Below are positions 1-6,617 of a DNA stretch of 64,000 bases, one piece after another (the stretch's first letter is position 1; each line of letters begins with the position of its first letter). This DNA is from Paenibacillus xylanilyticus (GTDB lineage: Bacteria > Bacillota > Bacilli > Paenibacillales > Paenibacillaceae): NCBI RefSeq assembly GCF_013359935.1, contig NZ_JABMCB010000206.1, positions 310,001 through 374,000 on the forward strand, given 5' to 3'. The position numbers were made by a program, and so were the translations under genes. Under the pieces are notes generated by a model. It was not told the DNA's origin. It did not search any database and was given only the letters and a program-made list of their open reading frames with translations.

Positions 1-5
1 CGTGG

Positions 6-659
6 TTGGGATTTTTTGCTAACTATGTTGGTTTGATTTCCGCTGTATGTATTGCGCTTTATCAACAATACAATCAAAGAAAAAAAGACAAAGAGGTTGA
101 ACACAGACAAAGATTAAAGGAAGAAGAACAAGAGCGAAAAACTAACCGATCCTATTTGGTTCTTCATGATTTTCGAAGCAACCCAAGATTAAATAATATT
201 GCAACTCCTGAGAACAGTAGGCTAATAGAGACAAAGGGTTACCAGTGGTTAATTGAAAAATTAAAAACCGACGGCGGATTGGATCAGTTTACAACATCTT
301 TCATTAAACTTTCTCATTATGGTAATCCTGAAGTGATTTTTAATTGCAAAGTGGAAATTAAGATGCAATACTCAAAAGGTAAAGGTGATTTTAAAGTAGA
401 TATTGGAGTGTTTGAAAAAGGTATTGAAGTGTTTATTCCCGTTGTTCCAATTGGAACAATAAAAAGAGAGGAAATTGAAATTTCAGAAGTCAAGGTTACG
501 TATACAACCATAAAAGATGAGACAATGGAATACGTCCATGATCTAATAAAAAGAAAAGACTCTTGTAGGGTCTTCTATGGGAATCACGATGAGTTATTGT
601 TCGAATTTCAACTTGACTCCTCAAGCTGGATTTATCCAAATAAGCTTATAACAAGGTAA
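6..659 (+). CDS. Membrane-anchored protein of unknown function (5' end uncertain)
   Basis: I do not recognise this gene. The reading frame is open to the left edge of the window, so the TTG at position 6 may not be the true start and the gene may be truncated. The readable 217 residues begin with one hydrophobic segment (about residues 3-19), followed by a very basic and charged stretch (about 24-46) that looks like a coiled coil, then a soluble domain rich in beta-type alternation (about 95-215). This suggests a protein anchored by its N-terminus with the bulk in the cytoplasm, but that is inference. Base composition is AT-rich like the following genes, and a hairpin with a T-tract lies just downstream. 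Confidence 0.6.
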   Translation: MGFFANYVGLISAVCIALYQQYNQRKKDKEVEHRQRLKEEEQERKTNRSYLVLHDFRSNPRLNNIATPENSRLIETKGYQWLIEKLKTDGGLDQFTTSFIKLSHYGNPEVIFNCKVEIKMQYSKGKGDFKVDIGVFEKGIEVFIPVVPIGTIKREEIEISEVKVTYTTIKDETMEYVHDLIKRKDSCRVFYGNHDELLFEFQLDSSSWIYPNKLITR

Positions 660-680
660 AATGTAGATTTCACACAGATA

Positions 681-709
681 AAACCCACCAATTAAATGGC
701 GGTTTTTTT
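681..709 (+). terminator. Rho-independent terminator candidate
   Basis: An imperfect stem (AACCCACCA against TGGCGGTT, loop ATTAAA) is followed by seven T residues, 20 bases after the upstream stop codon. Confidence 0.5.
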
Positions 710-1017
710 GTTTTGTTCGAATATTCTTCCTTAATAACGTTTCTTTCTAAGCACAGTATTTGGGGAACAATGAAGTAGATAAGTAAAGAAGTAAACAAAT
801 AATAGAGAAATTACACTTAATAAATAGCACAGAGTGCAGGATGTTAATTTCAGACTTTTATACTAGAAAGAAATTTACTATAAAGAAGAATTATTGTATT
901 GAAATTAAAGTAAGTCTTTGCTTAAGCTAGAGGTTTTTATGAAATACATATTTCATTTAACAATTGAATGAAGTAATATTTAATTGAAGTCACTTTAATG
1001 TTGTGGAGGATATAAGA
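710..1017. other. Intergenic AT-rich region
   Basis: About 300 bases of AT-rich sequence between the terminator and the DUF4238 gene. I see no ORF with a credible ribosome binding site, no clear promoter and no strong repeat. Confidence 0.5.
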
Positions 1018-2142
1018 GTGAGTACTGTTACTAAAAATCAACATTACATTCCACAAAGTATGCTTACTAATTTTGCAAATAACAAGGGTCGCGTATATGA
1101 GGTGCTTCTTAAGAATCAGAATATATATGAGACCAGTTATAGGCAGTCAATGTCTGAGAAATTCACCTATGAACATCCTCTTCTTGAAGGTAACTACCTG
1201 GAGAACATGTTCGGGAAAATCGAAAGTTATTTTGCTCCCGCTATGAGACAAATAATTACGCTTTTAGATTCCAATATAGCTCCAATTGAAGAGGTTAGGG
1301 AGTTAGTTGAAAAATACATGAGCGAATTTTTGGTGTTTTATTATAGGAGTGGTGCATTACTGAATGAATTTGCATTTGGAGGATTCAGTAAAGAAGATAA
1401 AATCCCTTTAATGTTGGAGAAAATTAGAGATTCAAGTTATTTGAAAAAATTGAGTGAAACTATTTTAAAATATTATAACTTTGCAATTATAAAGAGTGAA
1501 AATGATGAGTTTTTGCTTAGTGACCAGTATGTCTCTACAGCTGCATTAAGTATAAAAGGCCAATATACAAATGCCAGCAATCGCCAATTAGGTCTAAAGG
1601 ATATTCTGATGCTAATTCCATTGTCAAGTAAATACTACATTGTTTACATGAATGGGCAAATACCAAATTTTATTGAACCAAACCAAGTCAATATTTTATC
1701 TAATGAGGAAATCAGAGAAATAAATAAGACTATTATAAACAATTCATATATTAAATGTATCGGACAGAGTAGAAAACAACTTGAAGAATCTATTGGCGGT
1801 TTTAAATTTGAATCTCCTTCAAGGAGCGTAGCATTTTATAATTCAGGAATAAAAACAGCGGCATTAAATAAAAAGGAAGTTTTCTTCTATGAAAAAGACA
1901 TTGAGCAATGGCAATTTTTTCGAGAACTAAGACACACGAAAAATGTCGATACAAAGCGAAATGATCCTTGTAAATGTCAGAGTGGCAAAAAGTTCAAAAA
2001 TTGCTGCCAAGACAAAACAAAAAGAAATTATTCTATAGTCAATAATATGTATAAAAAAGAACATTTTAATGAAATTAAGGCACACCCTAATGCAACTATA
2101 GAGAAAGCTCTGGATGAATATAGCTTTCTGTCTGATCACTAA
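1018..2142 (+). CDS. DUF4238 family protein with C-terminal SEC-C zinc motif
   Basis: The N-terminus carries the pattern typical of DUF4238 proteins (KNQHYIPQSMLTNF, residues 5-18). The C-terminal third has a SEC-C type zinc-binding motif, NDPCKCQSGKKFKNCC, with the usual C-x-C-x8-C-C spacing. I start at GTG 1018, because GGAGGA at 1005-1010 lies seven bases upstream; an in-frame GTG at 1003 would overlap that site. The protein is 374 residues with no signal peptide or membrane segment, so it is probably cytoplasmic. DUF4238 has no settled function. SEC-C motifs occur in SecA and in many unrelated proteins as a small metal-binding appendage. It stands alone, converging with the next gene through a shared hairpin. 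Confidence 0.8.
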   Translation: MSTVTKNQHYIPQSMLTNFANNKGRVYEVLLKNQNIYETSYRQSMSEKFTYEHPLLEGNYLENMFGKIESYFAPAMRQIITLLDSNIAPIEEVRELVEKYMSEFLVFYYRSGALLNEFAFGGFSKEDKIPLMLEKIRDSSYLKKLSETILKYYNFAIIKSENDEFLLSDQYVSTAALSIKGQYTNASNRQLGLKDILMLIPLSSKYYIVYMNGQIPNFIEPNQVNILSNEEIREINKTIINNSYIKCIGQSRKQLEESIGGFKFESPSRSVAFYNSGIKTAALNKKEVFFYEKDIEQWQFFRELRHTKNVDTKRNDPCKCQSGKKFKNCCQDKTKRNYSIVNNMYKKEHFNEIKAHPNATIEKALDEYSFLSDH

Positions 2143-2186
2143 GTGTATGAGGCATTGGAATCCCATGAAAGGCATCTTTTATAAAG

Positions 2187-2208
2187 AAAAGGGTGGAGAA
2201 ATCCACCC
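2187..2208 (-). terminator. Convergent terminator hairpin
   Basis: A perfect 7-bp stem (GGGTGGA/TCCACCC, 4-base loop) lies between the converging DUF4238 and stalk-domain genes. On the minus strand it is followed by TTTTCTTT, so it mainly serves the stalk-domain gene, whose stop codon it abuts. Confidence 0.65.
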
Positions 2209-2711
2209 TATAGTTTTACTAACTTATTGTCAGGAATGTCATACTTATAAACGGCTCCATTAGTAAGTTCAACATAATAATATCCCCAAGTGACAATGTA
2301 CTCAGGATGATTCTCGTAAACTCTTACTACAAAATATTTACCATCATCACTATAGCCTTCATCCATCATACCCAGTTTATATTTATCCACGTCTTTCTTA
2401 ATTTTAGCATAAACATATTTATAAGCATTGTCTTCATTTACAGTGATTTTTGGCTGCACACCAATATAAAGATGGTCCCCTTTTAACGAAACTTTCTCTC
2501 CAATCGCATTACTTATACTTCTTACTGGAACATATGTAGTATTGTTGTACGTTATAGCATTAGCTGTAGACTTTTTGTTTCCATCGACATACAGATTAAT
2601 CTTTTGAATTACTGCTTTAATTGGTGTAGTACTTGCTGCGAATGCTGTTGCACCAGTGATGGTCGAACCAATTAAAATACCTACGACTAAACCCTTCAAT
2701 TTGTCTTTCAC
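2208..2711 (-). CDS. Secreted protein with copper-amine-oxidase-type stalk domain
   Basis: The N-terminus is a signal peptide (KDKLKGLVVGILIG, then a small-residue run ending in AFAAS). It is followed by a copper amine oxidase N-terminal-like stalk domain, visible as LYVDGNKK, YNNTTYVPVRSISNAIG and a terminal beta strand (about residues 35-85). The last 80 residues form a small domain of unknown function. I use GTG at 2711, behind a G-rich site (AGGGGG at 2715-2720 and GGAGGG further up), instead of a longer ORF start at 2777 with no ribosome binding site. The protein is 167 residues and exported. Stalk domains are common in Paenibacillus cell-surface proteins, where they probably position other domains at the wall. 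Substrate unknown. Confidence 0.8.
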   Translation of the reverse strand: MKDKLKGLVVGILIGSTITGATAFAASTTPIKAVIQKINLYVDGNKKSTANAITYNNTTYVPVRSISNAIGEKVSLKGDHLYIGVQPKITVNEDNAYKYVYAKIKKDVDKYKLGMMDEGYSDDGKYFVVRVYENHPEYIVTWGYYYVELTNGAVYKYDIPDNKLVKL

Positions 2712-2794
2712 TTTCCCCCTACTCCCTCCGAGGTATGTAGTTAGTTGCTTAGAATTTATTATACTGCATAGAAACAAGACAGGTGATAAAAATT

Positions 2795-3264
2795 TCCTGT
2801 TGCATTGAGAACGTACGTTCGATTTATGAGCGCGATGGTTACGGGATCAGTTTGATTTCTAAAGATTATGCGCGTTTTGATGCGTATGCAGATCGCGTTT
2901 GGATTAATGAATCCAAATGAACAAATACCGGAACAGAGTACAGAAACAACATTGTATCAAGAGTAATAGATAGCTCATATGACCCTGAAAGAACTGCATC
3001 TATAGAGTATAATCTCGATGGGAAGTATAAAAAGCTAACTGCTATTGTTGATGTGGATGATGAATCAAAAAACGCTAAGGGAGAATATTCCGTTAATTTT
3101 TTGGCGATGGAGAAGTAATAAATACATTTGATGGTTTAAAGGGTGGGGATCATGCTCTTCCTGTAGAAGTAAACGTTGAAGGTGTTCTTAAACTAAAAAT
3201 CGAGTTCAGAGCAAATGATGGAGATGCATATGTTCTAGTTGCCGAACCAAAACTATTCCAATAA
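2795..3264 (+). pseudogene. Broken gene for an NPCBM-like carbohydrate-binding domain protein
   Basis: No intact ORF covers this stretch, but three pieces line up. One frame reads ERDGYGISLISKDYARF up to a TGA near 2918-2920. The same frame continues after the stop as NNIVSRVIDSSYDPER and YNLDGKYKKLTAIVDVDD up to about 3100. The product continues one frame away as GDGEVINTFDGLKGGDHA, then PVEVNVEGVLKLKIEF, ending at TAA 3264. The strand order and the YNLDGKYKKL / PVEVNVEGV pattern resemble NPCBM (novel putative carbohydrate-binding module) domains. There is thus an in-frame stop and a one-base frameshift near 3097-3104, in a run of six T residues. The far 5' part may come from another sequence. 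A sequencing error could explain the frameshift but not also the stop. Confidence 0.6.
2809..2820. promoter_or_regulatory. SOS-box-like palindrome
   Basis: GAACGTACGTTC is a perfect 12-bp palindrome. With the following G it matches 13 of 14 positions of the Bacillus LexA (DinR) box CGAACRNRYGTTYG; the first C is A here. No intact gene lies immediately downstream on either strand, only degraded coding sequence, so the site may be a remnant. Confidence 0.45.
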
Positions 3265-3272
3265 TTTCATGA

Positions 3273-3301
3273 CATCCGGCTAATCTTGCTGGATGTTTTT
3301 T
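3273..3301 (+). terminator. Rho-independent terminator
   Basis: CATCCGGC pairs with GCTGGATG over 8 bp with one G-T wobble, 7-base loop, followed by six T residues, eight bases after the end of the NPCBM pseudogene. Confidence 0.75.
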
Positions 3302-3468
3302 ATTATATAGACAGCTTTATTTGAGAAGTCCTATGGCATAAGGCTTATATTTGTCTTAAAGAAGCTTTATAAAATCTTATTTTAATTGCAGTTAAAAATT
3401 AATATGAATGCAATCGGAAATATGTTGTATACTATAAAAATACATACTAAAAAAAGGAAAGATTCTAC

Positions 3469-3903
3469 TTGAAGCGTATTTATCTTGGTTGTTTGCTAAT
3501 GGTTGCATGGGTTTTTGTCTTTTATGGGCTCGTCGTATTATTTGCTAAAATTGATGTCCCGACGTTTATTTCAGCAGTAATATCAATATTTTCATTAATC
3601 ATCTCACTCATGATACTCATTTTTTCTGCATGGAAAAAGGTAACTACAAAGTTTTATAAAGGCTTAATTATTTTTATGATTACAATAATGGTTCCTACAT
3701 GTGTACGTCTGATTTATTTGATATATACAAGGACACTTGATAAAGTACTAGATTTAGTATTACTGTCAAACTACGCAACTATTGTAGCCTTTGGTTTAAC
3801 ATTAGCTTCCTATGTTCTAGAGAAAACAACAACAAGTAAAAGTCAAAACTATGTATCTATGACTACAGATAATAAAGTAATATTAAAAAGAGAAAAGTTT
3901 TAG
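3469..3903 (+). CDS. Small integral membrane protein, unknown function
   Basis: This 144-residue protein is almost wholly membrane segments. Four hydrophobic stretches are visible, at about residues 4-24, 32-51, 62-82 and 95-115, followed by a short polar tail. The TTG start at 3469 is chosen because AGGAAAG lies seven bases upstream and no ATG or GTG is better placed. I recognise no family. It stands alone with a perfect GAGCCTTT/AAAGGCTC hairpin just after the stop. AT-rich codon use matches the neighbouring accessory genes, not the core genes beyond 6 kb. Confidence 0.6.
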   Translation: MKRIYLGCLLMVAWVFVFYGLVVLFAKIDVPTFISAVISIFSLIISLMILIFSAWKKVTTKFYKGLIIFMITIMVPTCVRLIYLIYTRTLDKVLDLVLLSNYATIVAFGLTLASYVLEKTTTSKSQNYVSMTTDNKVILKREKF

Positions 3904-3925
3904 GAGCCTTTAAAGGCTCTTTCTT
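3904..3925 (+). terminator. Terminator candidate
   Basis: The 16-bp palindrome GAGCCTTTAAAGGCTC directly follows the stop codon and is followed by TTTCTT. The T-tract is weak. Confidence 0.5.
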
Positions 3926-3987
3926 GTGTTCTCAAATATGCACAATGAGGTTACACTCTTTATACAAAAAGCGAAGGGGGATAGAGC

Positions 3988-4077
3988 TTGCCAACTCTAG
4001 CACAGAAGAGGTTCATTCAAGATAAGTACATAAGTGATTACAATAAAGAACCAAAGGCTAAAAAGAGAATTAAATAA
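3988..4077 (+). CDS. Small basic peptide, translationally coupled to the next ORF
   Basis: A 29-codon frame starts at TTG 3988 behind a strong ribosome binding site (GAAGGGGG, 3973-3980) and encodes a hydrophilic, lysine-rich peptide ending KEPKAKKRIK. Its TAA stop (4075-4077) is directly followed by the TTG start of the next membrane protein, an arrangement typical of coupled translation. I recognise no family. The good ribosome binding site and the coupling are the only support. Confidence 0.4.
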   Translation: MPTLAQKRFIQDKYISDYNKEPKAKKRIK

Positions 4078-4350
4078 TTGCAGACTTTTAAGTACATGAC
4101 AATAGCAACAATTTCAGTTTTCTTTTTCATTTGTTTTGTATTTGCACCAGAACCATTTAACCGATTTGCAGCGATACCTATTACTATCTTGGTAAGTTCC
4201 GTACCCTTAATGTTATTTGGTATCATCCATCCCAGTTTAGCGTTCATGAATGGTAGATCAAGGATAACGGTGATTTGGCTATATGTACTCATATTCATTG
4301 TGTCTTTTATTGTTACGGGGTTGTCATTAGGCGTGGAAGATCCGCGGTAG
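4078..4350 (+). CDS. Small membrane protein, unknown function
   Basis: This is a 90-residue protein with about three hydrophobic segments (residues 7-25, 31-55 and 68-84). The first possible start is TTG 4078, immediately after the stop of the upstream 29-codon frame. An ATG at 4096 is a fallback. There is no independent ribosome binding site, so translation probably depends on the upstream peptide. No family recognised. A clear terminator follows. Confidence 0.5.
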   Translation: MQTFKYMTIATISVFFFICFVFAPEPFNRFAAIPITILVSSVPLMLFGIIHPSLAFMNGRSRITVIWLYVLIFIVSFIVTGLSLGVEDPR

Positions 4351-4365
4351 AAACAGTTAATTAAG

Positions 4366-4388
4366 CAGCCTTCAATGGCTGTTTTTTT
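4366..4388 (+). terminator. Rho-independent terminator
   Basis: CAGCC pairs with GGCTG across a 6-base loop and is followed by seven T residues. Confidence 0.7.
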
Positions 4389-4615
4389 ATTCCCATGAAA
4401 CTAACCTTTACAGTAGTTTGCAGATAGTTTGTTAATCATCATTGGATTTTTCGTGTGCTACTAGATTTCATTTTTTTTGCTTTAATTTGTAAAATAAAAG
4501 TTTGATAATGAGAAATATAGGATTATTTTTGTAAAAATTGTTTATTTTGTAGAAATTCATCCAATCCTATGATATGCTTATATTGTAATATATACCATTT
4601 TAGGAGAGTGAATGT

Positions 4616-5266
4616 ATGAAATTCAAAAAGTCAATATTAGTATTGCTAGCTTCCTTGTTATTACTTACAGTTCCTGCCCTAGCGTCTGCTGCTCCGCTCA
4701 ATAGGTCTGATAGTGATGGACCAACTATTATAAAGGTAAGTAAGGAAGAAGCGCAACGCTTGCGTGCTGAAGCTGGTTTTCCAAATGATGAAAGTGTAAC
4801 AGGTGGGTTTATTGTATATCCGGAGAATTCATCAGCTCCTGAAGACAACACAGTTACTCCTTCAGAAATTGGGGGTAATGAATATTTTGTAAAAAACCCT
4901 AAGACTTCTTATCGTGTTGACTATAATGATCCTTACTTGCCAGGAGCCAGTGGATGCAATATGACGCTGACAACAAGCGCATCATTCTCCAAAACTACAA
5001 CTATTACGGGGAATGTATCTTTCTCAGCAAGTATGCTGAAAATCATTACCGCAACAATTGGGGCTAGCTTTGCAGTCGGCGATACGAAAACTGTTACTTC
5101 AACCGGATCTAAGACTGTTTCAGGTTGCCAAGTACTGAAAGGGTATCCGAGATACGAAGAAAAAACAGGCGAGCTTTGGGAAGATGATCAATTCTTTGAC
5201 GATTATATTTCTCCTTACAAAGCGACTAGATTAGAATCAATTTATTTTGAAAGCAGATCTATGTAA
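4616..5266 (+). CDS. Secreted beta-rich protein, unknown function
   Basis: A clear signal peptide (MKFKKSILVLLASLLLL, cleavage near ALASA-AP, residue 25) shows export. Three regions follow: a short segment carrying KVSKEEAQRLRAEAGF and VTGGFIVYPE (about residues 40-70), a polar linker, and a Ser/Thr-rich beta domain (about 115-216). The last alternates polar and hydrophobic residues (TLTTSASFSKTTTITG) and ends in LKGYPRYEEKTGELWEDD. That look resembles small secreted beta proteins, possibly with a barrel or pore-forming fold, but I cannot name a family. ATG 4616 sits behind TAGGAGAG. The next gene repeats the VTGG segment, so the two probably work together or arose by duplication. Confidence 0.7.
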   Translation: MKFKKSILVLLASLLLLTVPALASAAPLNRSDSDGPTIIKVSKEEAQRLRAEAGFPNDESVTGGFIVYPENSSAPEDNTVTPSEIGGNEYFVKNPKTSYRVDYNDPYLPGASGCNMTLTTSASFSKTTTITGNVSFSASMLKIITATIGASFAVGDTKTVTSTGSKTVSGCQVLKGYPRYEEKTGELWEDDQFFDDYISPYKATRLESIYFESRSM

Positions 5267-5284
5267 GGTATCGTTTTATCTGTA

Positions 5285-5334
5285 GAATCCTTGGTCTGAG
5301 GAGAGATCTTCGGGAACCAGGGATTCTTTATTTT
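5285..5334 (+). terminator. Rho-independent terminator
   Basis: GAATCCTTGGT pairs with ACCAGGGATTC across a 20-base loop, with TTTATTTT after the right arm, 18 bases past the stop of the secreted beta-rich protein gene. Confidence 0.6.
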
Positions 5335-5415
5335 AGTAAAGTCGGTAAATCAATCTTCTTAGAAGAACAACTGTATGTTATAATATGTATATAGCATCCA
5401 GAAGGAGGTGTTTTT

Positions 5416-5727
5416 GTGAAAATTCGCTTAATCGGTTTCGCCTGTATAATTACGGGAGGTGTCGTGCTAGCTAGCCTGTTATTTCACGATTCTGAGACGA
5501 AGATCTACGTCTATCCGTCTGGTGCGAATGAGAATGCTGTTCATGAAGTTGTTCGATCCACTCAAAGTCAACTTTTGGTGAATGGATGCGAAATTCCTCA
5601 CAAGATTGTTTCAGTTGATGTGTCAGAGGTTGAAGCAAAGAAATTACGTGAAGAAGCTGGATATTCTTCCGAAGGGGTAACAGGAGGAACAATTGTCAAG
5701 CTTGAGGAAACTGGAACGTGCCCATAA
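5416..5727 (+). CDS. Small anchored or secreted protein sharing a motif with its upstream neighbour
   Basis: The 103-residue protein has one N-terminal hydrophobic segment (residues 4-21), acting as anchor or signal peptide. GTG 5416 follows a near-perfect ribosome binding site (AAGGAGGTG, 5402-5410). Residues 66-94 (VSEVEAKKLREEAGY, then GVTGGTIVKLEE) match the upstream secreted protein (VSKEEAQRLRAEAGF, then SVTGGFIVYPE). The shared pattern is VSxxEAxxLRxEAG followed by VTGGxIV. Two cysteines, in NGCEIP and GTCP, could form an extracellular disulphide. It lacks the large beta domain of the neighbour. Function unknown; possible roles include a partner, processing or immunity factor. Confidence 0.65.
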   Translation: MKIRLIGFACIITGGVVLASLLFHDSETKIYVYPSGANENAVHEVVRSTQSQLLVNGCEIPHKIVSVDVSEVEAKKLREEAGYSSEGVTGGTIVKLEETGTCP

Positions 5728-5760
5728 ATGAAGTTGCACAGTTTACATTTTGCAATGACG

Positions 5761-5788
5761 ACCACTCGATAAGTTGGGTGGTTTTTTC
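5761..5788 (+). terminator. Rho-independent terminator
   Basis: ACCACTC pairs with GGGTGGT and is followed by six T residues, 33 bases after the stop of the small anchored protein gene. Confidence 0.65.
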
Positions 5789-5883
5789 TTGTTTTTATAT
5801 ATATAAATGTGTCAAGGTAAATGTTGGAGTTAATTGATGGATATGAAGTAATAACATTAGATGAAATATTACTTTTATATACA

Positions 5884-5916
5884 AAAAGGAGACTGCAGCT
5901 TAGCAGCTCCTTTTTT
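5884..5916 (+). terminator. Orphan rho-independent terminator
   Basis: GGAG-A-CTGC pairs with GCAGCTCC (one bulged A, loop AGCTTA), followed by a long T-tract. No convincing gene lies between it and the terminator at 5761, so it may end a vanished gene or a short transcript. Confidence 0.6.
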
Positions 5917-6081
5917 ATTAGAAATTCTCTTAGTGTGAGAAAATTAATGTTGCTAAATTTCTTACTATTCCTTAATTAAGACTTCTGTTAACTTCTTATT
6001 TTTTTAGTTCCTATAGCAGGGCCATAGATGGAATCTCTTAATAATAAACTCACAATGACCCTTTAAGGGATTTGATTCGGT

Positions 6082-6142
6082 TTCCGCAGGCGTCCACACC
6101 GAGACTCGGAATAGGGCATACAATTATCCTGACCTGCGGGAA
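6082..6142 (+). promoter_or_regulatory. Nested inverted repeats in the leader of yunC
   Basis: The outer arms are TTCCGCAGG (6082-6090) and CCTGCGGGAA (6133-6142), complementary apart from one extra G. Inside lies CCGAGACTCGG (6099-6109), a 5-bp stem with a one-base loop. The right outer arm ends two bases before the AGGAGG of yunC, so folding in RNA could influence ribosome access, or the DNA could be an operator. Function is inferred only from position. Confidence 0.4.
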
Positions 6143-6163
6143 TAGGAGGTGGACTGTGAGATT

Positions 6164-6466
6164 ATGGTGAGCATGGAACCGATTGTAGTTGGAGAGCATG
6201 TGTTGGTCGGGGTGGAAGTGAAGCTGCCCAAAACCACGTTACTGACGATAAACACATCCAAAGGATATATCATGTGTGGAGCACTTGATGTCGGATTACT
6301 TAACGAAAAGCTTGGGGAACGCAAGATCATTGCGGCTCGGGCAGTAGGGGTGCGCACGTTGGAACAATTGCTGCATGCACCTATGGAGTCTGTAACAACA
6401 GAAGCCGAAGCCATGGGCATTACTGTTGGCATGACAGGTGTAGAAGCCTTGCTGAAGATGATCTGA
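6164..6466 (+). CDS. yunC: YunC family protein (DUF1805)
   Basis: The 100-residue product matches the B. subtilis YunC family throughout: VKLPKTTLL near the N-terminus, then GYIMCGALDVGLLNEKLGER, RAVGVRTLEQLL and GITVGMTGVEALLKM at the C-terminus. DUF1805 proteins are small soluble proteins whose function is not established. I choose ATG 6164 because the product then aligns with the family N-terminus. AGGAGG at 6144-6149 is 14 bases upstream, a long spacing, and a second ATG at 6173 is 23 bases away. The gene is monocistronic, facing the mtnKA operon through a shared terminator hairpin. Confidence 0.85.
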   Translation: MVSMEPIVVGEHVLVGVEVKLPKTTLLTINTSKGYIMCGALDVGLLNEKLGERKIIAARAVGVRTLEQLLHAPMESVTTEAEAMGITVGMTGVEALLKMI

Positions 6467-6556
6467 TTGTGGACAAATTCCGATGGTAGGAAGACATTTG
6501 GATGTAGAGTCGGACGTCATTCTCATTTCTCAACAACAAACTCAAGTTACAAAAAT

Positions 6557-6584
6557 AAGAAGGGCTCCCTCTGGAGCCCTTCTT
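6557..6584 (-). terminator. Convergent terminator of mtnKA and yunC
   Basis: A perfect 12-bp stem, AAGAAGGGCTCC against GGAGCCCTTCTT, with a 4-base loop. On the minus strand it is followed by ATTTTTG, so it serves mainly mtnA. Confidence 0.8.
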
Positions 6585-6617
6585 GAGTATGCTAATCATA
6601 CACGTGAAGCGATAAAA

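Noticed and set aside
5824..5989. Small ORF of about 52 codons after the terminator at 5761
   Set aside because: Its frame runs straight through a strong terminator hairpin and it lacks a ribosome binding site.
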